From contig CANNZV010001056.1 of the NCBI GenBank assembly GCA_947561585.1, forward strand, positions 196,024 through 260,023: a stretch of DNA of 64,000 nucleotides, written 5' to 3'. Position 1 is the first letter of the stretch, and each line of letters starts with the position of its first letter. Under the pieces are notes generated by a model, which saw nothing but the letters and a program-made list of their open reading frames with translations, was not told the origin of the DNA and did no database searches. Positions 23,071 to 33,118 of this stretch are shown piece by piece. Origin of the DNA: Caprella mutica (Eukaryota > Arthropoda > Malacostraca > Amphipoda > Caprellidae). Both the position numbers and the translations under genes were made by a program.

Positions 23071-24705
23071 AATTTTGTCTTAGGTACAATTCATTAGAAA
23101 ATATCATATGGGACAGACTGGAGTAAGAATTTATTTGTGTAGATGGTTACCATGCTTTCTATTTTATAAATTAAGATAAGAAAAGCAAGCGTGAAGTATG
23201 CTATTAGTAAATAGGAAAGCAGATCGTTCCTCTAATTATTAAAAGGTTTATACTGAAACTAGAGCAGAAACTAAAATTGTAAAAATTAAGTTTTAAATTT
23301 AATGACAAAAATTTTTTGCCAGGCAAATTCTACCCCGGCGGAAAATTTGCCAATGTGGAAGTTTGAAAGACGGATTTTCTCTCGGCGGAATTTTCCCCGC
23401 GGATTGTAAATTTATAGGTATATAGTGGTAAATGGTGAATTAAAAGTTTAAATTGTCTGATGCATTTTACATAAATATAATTCTTTGATGTAACTTTAAC
23501 ATATATTACTTTAAGAAAAAAAATATTAAAAGGCCAAAATTAATTTAAATTTACTTAGAATAATTCAAGAACATCTTTTAATTTAACTGGTAGATATTCT
23601 GATACAGTTTAAAAAACACTAAATAGTTAGCTATTTTTATAATACTATAACTCCTTTTTTTGCACTGTTGTTTGCTATTCACTCACGGCTTTCTTCACCT
23701 GTACACTGTACAGTAATTCGTGACGAACCATGACTATATGTTTACTAATATGTTTATAGATTTCAACGTTTTCAGTTTTGCTTCTGGAGACGAGCTGCAC
23801 GTTTGATTATTATTCTCTTCGAACTTTTATCAGTTCCATTTCCAATGTACATTTACTTTAGTATATCAGTAATGAAATCTTTACCAAGTGATTGTTTTTA
23901 TCGACGCCATTGTGAAAGGGATAGGACAATAGTTATCCTAATACAGAAAAATTGATGAACTGACTGATTACAATTAAATGTTCATTCTACTTTTTCAAGT
24001 CTATAACAAACAGATTTGAAGAACAACACAGTCTCCTACCTTCCATTGATACCTTGTTAGGGTAAGTTACTATTTCAATTGGTATCAATGAAACATGCAG
24101 TTATAGGGAAAAACGTTTAATTTAAATTTTAAATTATAACAATTAAATAGTATTTTATTATATTATCGAAAATGTGGAAATATTGTTATTTAGATTAAAT
24201 ACCTATAATTTTTTCAATTACGATCATAAAGTGAATTCTTAAGTACTGTCAGAATAAGCATATAACAGTTGAACTAAAAAATATTCCGTGATTATTTTAA
24301 ATAAAATTCAAATTAATATTATTTTATATTCCGTGGCTATTTAGAATAAGCTACTTTCGGAGTTATTTTGGAACAGTGTTTCATGTACATAAACTGTAAA
24401 CGGATCGTAAATTTATCCAATTCTTTATTATATTATTTTAAAAATATTTTGTTCTTCAGGTGAAATAATTATTTGTGAAAATTAATAATTTAATATATAC
24501 CTATCTTATAATTATTAAAAAACATTAAAGATCGCTACTCGAAGTAGCGAATTAAATTCATTGTTTATGGATTATTAACCAAGAAATATCAAAAACATTA
24601 ACAAAATATATTAAGCAAAGAAAGAACATAGATTTTTATTACTTTAAATGGTAAATTTTGATCATATTTAAGCAATTTTACCGCAGTTTTAGAGCAGTAA
24701 TTAGT

Positions 24706-25140
24706 TTACCCTCCTTCCCTTTTCCACAATGACTTATCAGCCAAGTATCGACAGATTTTATCAACTTTATTTACCACTCAAGGCTCGATTTGTTTCGCAG
24801 CTCTCAGAAAAGCTGCCTACAGATCTTTTTATGAGTAATAATGCTTTACATCTTTGCAAGCCGCAGATCTAAGATGCCCCAATAATGTTCAATCGGATTC
24901 AGATCGGGGCAATTGGTTGACCAGTTCATTAACAAGTCATTTATGCTATCTTTGCCCTTCAACAAATCTTCTGTGTACTTGTATCCATGACTATGTGCAT
25001 TTTATTGCATAAATCTTCAATATTCCTTTTCTGTTGTTTCCTTGAGCATTTAGCCAAAGAAGGATAATTCTCTAAAAACATTGCAGGATTAAATTTTACA
25101 CCATCTTCAACATTAAAAAGGCCGATAACCTCATTTTCAA
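24706..25140 (-). pseudogene. Tc1-like transposase fragment, left arm
   Basis: On the minus strand from 25140 the sequence reads EVIGLFNVEDGVKFNPAMFL, resembling the mid-catalytic region of Tc1-like transposases. After frame shifts and stops it continues through SPDLNPIEHYW-like sequence to a terminal KREGG-like end. It is broken by several stops and frameshifts, so it is non-functional. It contains the only copy of the region before the NA.SH block, because that part lies in the spacer of the foldback. Confidence 0.7.
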
Positions 25141-25259
25141 TAATTCCTCAAGATTATTTTCAACAGATGGTAAAAAAATTAATTCTTATGACTATTATCT
25201 TTCCTTGGCTCAATGAACTAGGAAATAACCGAGGAGGGAAATTGAAATTATTGCAATAA

Positions 25260-25556
25260 AATGCACAAAGTCATGGATACAAGTACACAGAAGATTGGTT
25301 GAAGGGTAAAGACTTCATAAATGACTTGTTAATGAACTGGTCATCCAATTGCCCCGATCTGAATCCGATTGAACATTATTGGGCCATCCTCAAATCTGCG
25401 GTATACAAAGATGTTAAGCATTATTACTCATAAAAAGATCTGCAGGCAGCTTTTCTGAGAGCTGCGAAACAAATCGAGCCTCGAGTGGTAAATAAAGTTG
25501 ATAAAATCCGTCGATACATGGCAGATAAGTCATTGTGGAAAAGGGAAGGAGGGTAA
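25260..25556 (+). pseudogene. Tc1-like transposase C-terminal fragment, right arm
   Basis: The plus strand reads NAQSHGYKYTEDWLKGKDF, then NCPDLNPIEHYWAILKSAVY, and continues to KREGG and a stop at 25554. PDLNPIE..W..LK is the signature around the last catalytic acidic residue of Tc1-like DDE transposases. The frame is intact for about 98 codons apart from one in-frame TAA at 25431-25433. The catalytic Asp before NAQSH is missing, replaced by a TAA context. It mirrors the left-arm fragment and is non-autonomous. Confidence 0.82.
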
Positions 25557-26287
25557 ACTAATTACTGCCCTAAAACTGCGGTAAAATTGCTTATATTTTA
25601 CTAAAATTTACCATTTAAAGTAATAAAAATCCATGCTCTTTCAATGCTTAATATATTTTGTTAATGTTTTCAACAAAACAAATTTGAAATTTGAAAAAGA
25701 ATTCCGAACAACGGATTTTTATGTAGTTTAATAACATTGAGATATATAATAAATTATTAATTTTCACTAATAAATTTTTATTTAACCTTTAGAAGAGTAT
25801 ATTTTTAAAATAAAATAATGAAGAATTTGATAAATTTACGATCAGTTTATATTTTATGCAAAAGAACTCCGAATATGGTTTTTAGATAGTACAATATATA
25901 ATATATATTAAAGTTACATTAAAGTTAATTATATTTGGCAATTGCATCTTGCTTTGTAAACTTTTTATTTACCATTTACCAATCTAAACCAAAAAATTCG
26001 TAATCCAAGGGGAAAATTTTGCCCGGCAAAATTTCACACTGCCTAATTTCCGCTGTGGAGAATTCCAACTTATCCAACTATTAGAAAAAGTATAAAAATA
26101 TTTATTTTATCAATCTCAAGCGTTCATTGAAAGATATGTAGTTTTAAAATTTATTTTTTTCCTATTTAAAATTATCGATTCCTTTTGTATAATAAATTTT
26201 CAAACAGTAACCCTTCCGTTCATAACTTTACTAATTAACAAGAAACCTCACATACGAACTCTATGTACTCCAAAGTTCAGCTGCGGC

Positions 26288-26322
26288 TATATATAGAGGG
26301 CAGATTGTCCCTTGCCCTCAGT
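26288..26322 (+). promoter_or_regulatory. Candidate TATA + initiator core promoter
   Basis: TATATATA at 26288-26295 is followed 30 bp later by CCTCAGTGC, containing the arthropod initiator TCAGT with A+1 at about 26320. That is the canonical spacing. The surroundings (26270-26420) are less AT-rich and include an E-box, CAGCTG, at 26278. No downstream coding exon can be assigned; the nearest ATG, at about 26409, starts only a 19-codon frame. Confidence 0.42.
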
Positions 26323-26932
26323 GCTGACATTGCAGTGACTTAGAGAGGGTGTGGGACCATTAGTGCTGTGCTAAGTGTGACCTCTTGTGGTGAAACATCT
26401 TGTCAATGTTCTTAGGGTCAAGATATGCTGTAGACATGCACCGGTCATGTCTTTTTACCTCATAATTACTAGCATAAGTGGTGTGTGAATGTAAAAAACT
26501 AATCAAAATATACCTAAATATCTTGATATCAGGTAACATTATTATAATATGCAGTCATAATAGCTTGATATTATTCTACGTAATTTTAAAAATGTAATTG
26601 AATACCGAAATCTAAATTAATATGCATCGAATATTTTACTTATTGTCGAAGAACATACTTTTATATTTAATAATCTTGTTCTTCACAATCCTTTATCTTA
26701 TATGTACATGAAAAATGACAATACGTGTATAATAAAAATGCCTCCAGGAATTTTATTCTAGGTAACATATTCCATATGCTAAAAGGAAAATAGGTAGGTT
26801 TTCTTTGACACATTTGCAGTGCCGTAATTGATATCATATTTCACGTCGTTGTTATTTTATTCGCACTTATTTTTTACCGAGTGAATCATGGGCAAAGTAT
26901 GGGAAACACGATATCTTAACGGGGGGGGGGGG

Positions 26933-26993
26933 TTATTGGGGGCCGTAGAAGATTTAGTGCCCCCTCTTAATCTACTATTGCCCCACCATAACC
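26933..26993. repeat. Short dispersed element with TTATGGTGGG-like ends
   Basis: The segment starts TTATTGGGGGCCGTAGAAGA and ends GCCCCACCATAA. It matches the reverse complement of 33062-33118. It is preceded by a run of about twelve Gs (26921-26932), rare in this AT-rich DNA. Confidence 0.55.
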
Positions 26994-28042
26994 AACAATT
27001 TGATTATTTGAGTCATGCAAGATCTATATTTAATATAGCAACATAGTGTAAATATATAATATTAACCTAATTGAGGAGGTAAAATTAAAAACATTGAGTT
27101 AAGATAATGAAGTTACCAAATTGGTTAATTATTCTGTCTATGTATATAAATATAATAAATTTGAATGATAATTTGATGCTAAGTAGCTCTGTCAATTGAA
27201 ATGCTGGGGCCAATACGGCTCGCATCTCAAGCCTACTTCACAAAAACTAGAAAATTTATAAGAAGTCAATTAATTTTAAACCAATAATTGTTAAAATAGA
27301 AAAATATTTCATTAAGTTTTTTATCAATTAAGAAAAAATAATTTACATTAGTTTAATTTACGGTAACTTGTGCACTTCATTTATTCGGTATAGTATTAAA
27401 ATTTTAACACGTTAATTTCGCTATAGTTTTACCCAGTAAGGTGATACTGATCTAACTATCTCTCATCTCAATGACAATATGATATCAAATCAATTGTAAT
27501 ATAACTTGTAATCATCAAAAATATTAACAGAAATATTTCTATTTCGGTAGGTGCACAACTGCACATGTACCATATATGGTACACTAGGTATTTATTAAGT
27601 ATATTATATTATCATAGTAATATAGGTATCTCTTAATTACTCTTCAGTGTTCATTGACCCTTTTGCATTTAAATAATTATACTGAACAGCTGTTCATCAT
27701 AATTAGACTAGATATCAATAATGTGAGCGACGTATAAGGGATTGCCTAATATGTACTAAATAAATTGGTAAATAAGCTTCTAGAATTTATGTTACATTTA
27801 TCCAGACTATTTCTAACATTCATATTTCTGTTACAAATTCTAAATATTAGTGTTTTCTAGAATGAATGAATAATTCAGAAATATATTAGTTTCATCAAAA
27901 ATGTTTTAGTTCTTACTGTTCGTATAGGTTATAATAATCTTATGAAAAGTTTAATAAAATTATTTAATAATTACAACTTAATCTGTTATTATTTAAAAAT
28001 TCTTAATGAAAATTTAACCTAACTTGTACAAAGCTGCATAAC
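26994..28042. other. No gene seen
   Basis: AT-rich. The only feature I note is the CArG/palindrome motif at 27567-27582. Confidence 0.5.
27567..27582. promoter_or_regulatory. Perfect palindrome containing a CArG box
   Basis: GTACCATATATGGTAC is a perfect 16-bp palindrome. Its centre, CCATATATGG, matches the SRF/MADS-box CArG consensus CC(A/T)6GG. Function is unproven; short AT-rich palindromes also occur by chance. Confidence 0.3.
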
Positions 28043-28415
28043 AATATCCAAACAGTAACTATATCCAAACAGTAACTATATCCAAACAGTAACTATATCC
28101 AAACAGTAACTATATCCAAACAGTAACAATATCCAAACAGTAACTATACCAAACGGTAACTATATCCAAACAGTAACTATATCAAAACAGTAACTATATC
28201 CAAACAGTAACAATATCCAAACAGTAACTATATCCAAACAGTAACAATATCCAAACAGTAACTATATCCAAACAGTAACTATATCCAAACAGTAACCATA
28301 TCCAAACAGTAACCATATCCAAACAGTAACCATATCCAAACAGTAACCATATTCAAACAGTAACCATATCCAAACAGTAACCATATCCAAACAGTAACCA
28401 TATTCAACAGTTTAC
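28043..28415. repeat. Minisatellite, 17-bp unit, about 22 copies
   Basis: Tandem copies of ATATCCAAACAGTAACT. The left part alternates TAACTAT and TAACAAT variants, and the right third is a uniform TAACCAT block, so variants are spatially clustered. Confidence 0.96.
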
Positions 28416-28957
28416 TATATTCACAACACTAAGAATAATTTAATTCATGAAAAGGTCATAGTATCGATGTTCTGCTTTCAAGTCTGCATTTTCTATCGCG
28501 ACACTCTAGGTAGCTTTATCTAGATTCTAGACGATAAATCAACTATTGCGAACATATGTCGTCACATTTTGCTGTCTATTATATCGTCTCTGGTAACGCG
28601 GGTACATTTCATTGATTTTACTGCAGTAAATCGTTATACCTACTGTGGTAAAAATATATCTAGACATTTATTTGAGTACTAATTTTCCAATAATTCTGTC
28701 TTGAAACAGAGAATAGGTTTGAATAAATAATTTTCTTTCTATAAGTATTATATAAATATCAATTATTATATTTTAAATACTATATTTGGATAGTAATCGT
28801 GATAAACCGTTTTTGAGGTATGATATGAACAAAAATAGAATGCATCGATTTGAATAAAAACTGTTTATGAGAATTAATGAATATAGTAACATTACATAAG
28901 GATATTTACTTTTAAAGATCATTTTATCAACATTATATATTATAACTTTTTTTTCAG
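28416..28957. other. No feature seen
   Basis: AT-rich spacer between the 17-bp array and a candidate acceptor. Confidence 0.45.
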
Positions 28958-29050
28958 ATAGTACAGCTCATTTTCACCTTCATCACTCCAAGCAATTACA
29001 CTCATACCTGCTCTATACCTCTGTGCGTGTAGACCAACCCTCAAAATAGT
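28958..29050 (+). other. Candidate exon after a strong acceptor
   Basis: A strong acceptor (CTTTTTTTTCAG ending at 28957) precedes a less AT-rich segment. Two frames are open for 24-30 codons (IVQLIFTFITPSNYTH and STAHFHLHHSKQLHSY). No donor is obvious, so it would have to be a terminal exon. Joined directly to the 39-nt candidate exon at 19769 it would give an Arg codon and then a stop. Support is weak. Confidence 0.2.
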
Positions 29051-29484
29051 GTGTGATATTCTATTTTCAAGAGCATTACATGCAAAGTAATGTTAAATAA
29101 TATGGTGCAATTATGATACTATTCAATGATAAGCTGATATTTATCAGTAGAACATTTCTCATTTTTAATTCATTAATTTTCGAGCCTATCATTACAATCT
29201 TATTTCGTTACTATAAAAATATTTCAGGGAGTACTCTAATAATTCATGTAAAAACTTTACTCCACCTTAATTGGTTAAAGTTGATACAATATCGAAAGTT
29301 TATTCGGTACAGATGATTAGGTGGAATCAATAGGGTCTATAGAGTGGCTATATTTAAGTCACAATAAGCATATTGAGCATATTGATGCATACCGAGTATG
29401 TCAGAATAATTAATGTTTCATTGTTATGATACTCCTTTTACGCCCACAATGAAAAATACAATGCGTAAAATATTGAAATAATAT

Positions 29485-29747
29485 ATATATCGCTTGTTTG
29501 CAAGAACAGTGTCATAACCTCAAAAAAAGCTATTTTCAGGAGAGAAATTTTAGTACTTGTAATGTACGTACATTTAATAGTATATCGTTAGGACATTTAG
29601 CCTTTCTAGCGGTAAATTTTTGAGTTACAATGATGATTTTTTTACCAAAATGATCAGCATTTTATGATTTATATGTCTATATGGATAACTCTAAAATACA
29701 TGTTTTTGTGTTTATGACGTTGTTGCTGCAAACAAGCGATATATTTT
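29485..29747. mobile_element. MITE-like inverted-repeat element, about 260 bp
   Basis: The left end ATATATCGCTTGTTTGCA continues into a GAACAGTGTCATAACCTC block. The right end is its approximate reverse complement (TTATGACGTTGTTGCTGCA, then AACAAGCGATATAT). The arms are about 45 bp with a few mismatches. The interior is AT-rich and non-coding. Flanking duplications are obscured by AT repeats. Confidence 0.72.
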
Positions 29748-29997
29748 TTTTCAAATTCTAACTAGTTAACGCGTTCCGTAACAAATAATGACAATTTTAT
29801 AGAGCAATGTTATAAAAAATTATAATAGCTCAAATTATATAATAATTATTATCTCTGGCACCAATTTTCCTTCAATATATTTTCAACCAAATAAAATTTA
29901 ATTTACTCATCGAAATCATTAATTGAACTGATATCAAAATCTATTCGTGTTTACGCTCAGCTGTTTGCCAATATCGTATTATCAGCTACGTTAGAGT

Positions 29998-30014
29998 GAC
30001 AGACAGACAGACAG
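29998..30014. repeat. (GACA)n microsatellite
   Basis: Four consecutive GACA units. It is the only simple tetranucleotide repeat I noticed. Confidence 0.8.
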
Positions 30015-30186
30015 AAGTAGCTATTATTATATGTAGTATTGATAATTAAGATGTAGTATTTTATAATGTATGACATTATATTTTTTTGCCAATACTATAT
30101 TAATAAAGTGTTTCAAATTTAGTGACTTCCAGTATGTTATATTGGAGTTCTCCTTTTCAAATTATTATATATTTATTGAGAAGTTT

Positions 30187-30395
30187 TCCTTTAAATTTAT
30201 TTTCTTTACTTTTATTTTCTTTAAATTTATTTTCTTTAAATTTATTTTCTTTAAATTTATTTTCTTTAAATTTATTTTCTTTAAATTTATTTTCTTGAAA
30301 TTTATTTTCTTGAAATTTATTTTCTTGAAATTTATTTTCTTGAAATTTATTTTCTTGAAATTTATTTTCTTGAAATTTATTTCCTTGAAATTATA
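30187..30395. repeat. Minisatellite, 15-bp unit, about 14 copies
   Basis: Copies of TTTATTTTCTTTAAA switch halfway to TTTATTTTCTTGAAA, so two variant blocks are cleanly separated. The unit is a multiple of three and encodes KFIFF or KFIFL, which explains the plus-strand frame at 30070-30420. Confidence 0.94.
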
Positions 30396-30559
30396 CCTTT
30401 TCGAAATTAGATGTATCTAAATGAATGATTTAAGCTATATATTTTTTCATTTAAATATTATTTTATTGAATTTAACACAGATCTATTGCATATCACAGTA
30501 ACCGCTTTGAATCATTAAGGCCCCAGTTCAAACCAGGGCCAGATCTATAAGATCTCCTT

Positions 30560-30790
30560 CTAATTATCATAACGAGGTAATAACGGCACTAGTCGGTTCA
30601 AATGATGGCGATATAACCATAAACCGAGAGTCTGTATCCAGGGATGAATAGCTTTGTTATTGCAGTAACTCTTAATAAATCTCCAATCTTTGGATCTGCG
30701 TCTCAATTGGTTTCTTCCCTTTCTAAATTCTTGAAAGCGTTTCATGGACATTTGCATATTCTGGAAGTCATATTTTATACTGCTTGATTT
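30560..30790 (-). other. Possible decayed coding segment
   Basis: A minus-strand frame reads KYDFQNMQMSMKRFQEFRKG, then RRRSKDWRFIKSYCNNKAIH to PRYDN and a stop. The basic, aromatic-rich composition and more balanced base use look like real protein sequence, perhaps a transposon fragment. I do not recognise the family and see no start codon in good context or splice sites. Confidence 0.25.
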
Positions 30791-31620
30791 ATTGTTTCGT
30801 GATGTTAGTGCGTACTGAATCGAATGAACTATGATAATGTTGAAAAGGGTATTCGATACCTAAAATGAAATTATGAACTAATTCAAGTTTAATTTTTTGT
30901 TCTTTAATTTATTTAATTGAAAAAATTGTATTAGAAGAATCTGGTATTCCATGTGTAAAAGTTTGAGAAAATTATTTTCAGTATCGGTTATCTTACCTAC
31001 GATTACGTTATCAGTAAAGCAGTCTCTGTATGCAGTAAATGCAGCCCCTGCAGTCATTTCTTTGCACATGACAATATTTTATTCAAATCTTATATCGTAA
31101 ATTATTTTGCATTATTTTTCCTCTGAACAACATTGATGTATAATATACATTGCTTATGAGGTATATATGGAATACATAACAGTAATGCTATATGTTCAAT
31201 GGCTAGGTATATCATATAATAAAGAGCATGCATATTATTATACATGAAAATGTGTATTTCAATATATATATAAATTTTCGATATTATTTGGGATAAATGC
31301 ACTGAAGTGACTAGATCTAACACATATTTATACTAATGTTGTTATTTAGTTTGTTATAAAATTCGAACTTTGTATACAGAAATATCTGATTCCTTTTTAT
31401 ATAAAATTTAAGTTAGTTTGAATTTATATCTCGTTTGAAAATTGCAAACCCTTTCTATAAAAATGAACTGTTACACCATTCAACTCTTCCAACTCGTTAT
31501 ATTGTGCGGGAATTCAAGTAAAAAAAGACACTTTTAAATACTCTCCAGCATTCTAATACAACTGAAACAATATAAATGTACAGTTATTTTATTAATAACA
31601 TTATTTAATTAAATTCAGTT
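30791..31620. other. No feature seen
   Basis: AT-rich. The minus-strand frames at 30878-31069 and 31102-31323 look like chance. Confidence 0.45.
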
Positions 31621-32343
31621 TTCTCATGAATATTCACTCTGTTTCTCATGAGTATTCACTCTGTTTCTCATGAGTATTCACTCTGTTTCTCATGAGTATT
31701 CACTCTGTTTCTCATGAGTATTTACTCTGTTTCTCATGCATATTCACTCTGTTTATCATGAATGTTCACTCTGTTTCTCATGAATATTCACTCTGTTTCT
31801 CTTGAGTATTCACTCTGTTTATCATGAATGTTCACTCTGTTTCTCATGAGTATTCACTATGTTTCTCATGAATATTCACTCTGTTTCTCATGAATATTCA
31901 CTCTGTGTCTCATGAATATTCACTCTGTTTCTCATGAATAATCACTCTGTTTCTCATGAATATTCACTCTGTTTCTCATGAATATTCACTCTGTTTCTCA
32001 TGAATATTCACTCTGTTCATCATGAATGTTCGCTCTGTTTCTCATGAGTATTCACTCTGTTTCTCATGAATATTCACTCTGTTTCTCATGAATATTCACT
32101 CTGTTTATCATGAATGTTCACTCTGTTCCTCATGAGTATTCAATCTGTTTCTCATGAATATTCACTCTGTTTCTCATGAGTATTCACTCTGTTTCTCATG
32201 AATATTCACTCTGTTTCTCATGAATATTCACTCTGTTTCTCATGAATATTCACTCTGTTTCTCATGAATATTCACTCTGTTTCTCATGAATATTCACTCT
32301 GTTTCTCATGAATATTCACTCTGTTTATCATGAATATTCACTC
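31621..32343. repeat. Minisatellite, 22-bp unit, about 33 copies
   Basis: Tandem copies of TTCTCATGAATATTCACTCTGT. Variants (CATGAGTATTC, TTATCATGAATGTTC) are interspersed, mainly in the left two thirds, while the last eight or so copies are nearly identical. Confidence 0.96.
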
Positions 32344-32482
32344 GATGAGCCAGTATTTGTTATCTAGGATATTATGACAACCTAATTTGAGATTTTTTAT
32401 TAATAATAAATTATTATCTAAGCAAGGGTTATTAAAAGAAGTAAAAAATACCCTTAGAAGATACAAGAGATAAACTCTGTGA

Positions 32483-32635
32483 GTGCAGTCACTATCCAAG
32501 GATTGTGACGAAAAAGGACACAAGCACCGATGGCTGCATTTAAGGATGGAAGAGGATAATGAAGAGGTGATGGTGAATGAAGCCTACATGCCTACCTCGG
32601 ACGAAATCGAATTCCTTCTATTCACTATCCTATGA
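32483..32635 (+). other. Possible exon or coding relic
   Basis: A frame from about 32483 to TGA at 32633-32635 encodes SKDCDEKGHKHRWLHLRMEE, then VNEAYMPTSDEIEFLLF. The composition is much less AT-rich than the flanks and the residue mix is protein-like. A possible acceptor (GTGAGTGCAG) lies at its start but the pyrimidine tract is poor. It could be a terminal exon or a transposon remnant. Confidence 0.3.
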
Positions 32636-33061
32636 TGCTGCATGTAGCGTCAAATGAATGAATAACATATGAAAATATGAAATAAATACAATCCATTAAT
32701 TAGAACAGTTCGTAACTCAGAATTCATATAGCCACAGATATATTAATAATAACAAAGAGAATTCATTAATAACGTATCTCATTAAATAATAAACTTTATT
32801 ATTACCGGGTATTATGAGTGTACTTTTCTTAGATGCACTAAACTCTATTTGTGCATCTATTTTTCATAGGCAATTGTAGAAGGTAATACAGCATTAAAAT
32901 AAGTCTTAACAAGTGCCGTGATTTAACAGCTCTGATAATGGCGCACAATTAAAGAGAATCGGGACAAGTATGGCCATTACCCAGTCGTAACTTTGCGTCG
33001 ATTGGAGAGTTACGACACTCTAAATCATAGGCCCTAGTGAAGGGTTGGACAAAGTAGAATG
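32636..33061. other. No feature seen
   Basis: AT-rich spacer; nothing supportable. Confidence 0.45.
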
Positions 33062-33118
33062 TTATGGTGGGGCCATTACGTGATCTCCCCCCTCAATCTT
33101 CTATGACCCACCATAATT
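33062..33118. repeat. Short dispersed element with inverted ends TTATGGTGGG
   Basis: The segment begins TTATGGTGGGGCC and ends GACCCACCATAA, forming short terminal inverted repeats around a C-rich core. Related copies are at 26933-26993 (opposite orientation), 7527-7557 (partial) and 37569-37590 (partial). Confidence 0.65.

Larger units (their letters stand above)
23325..26065. mobile_element. Large foldback built from inverted Tc1-like transposon halves
   Basis: The right arm (25238-26065) is an imperfect reverse complement of the left arm, which runs 23325-23515 and 24340-25025. The left arm carries about 0.8 kb of extra sequence (roughly 23516-24339). The inner arms (24592-25025 and 25238-25670) are closest and both encode transposase C-terminal sequence reading outward from a centre at 25026-25237. 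The outer ends share GC-rich blocks (GGCGGAAAATTTGCC with TAATTTCCGCTGTGG, and TTTTCCCC). No clear target-site duplication was found. Such head-to-head structures arise from aberrant transposition or gap repair. Confidence 0.75.

Noticed and set aside
30478..30545. tRNA or SINE B-box (CCCCAGTTCAAACCAGGGCC)
   Set aside because: The GTTCAAACC word and hairpin are suggestive, but no A-box, D-arm or acceptor stem can be folded around it.
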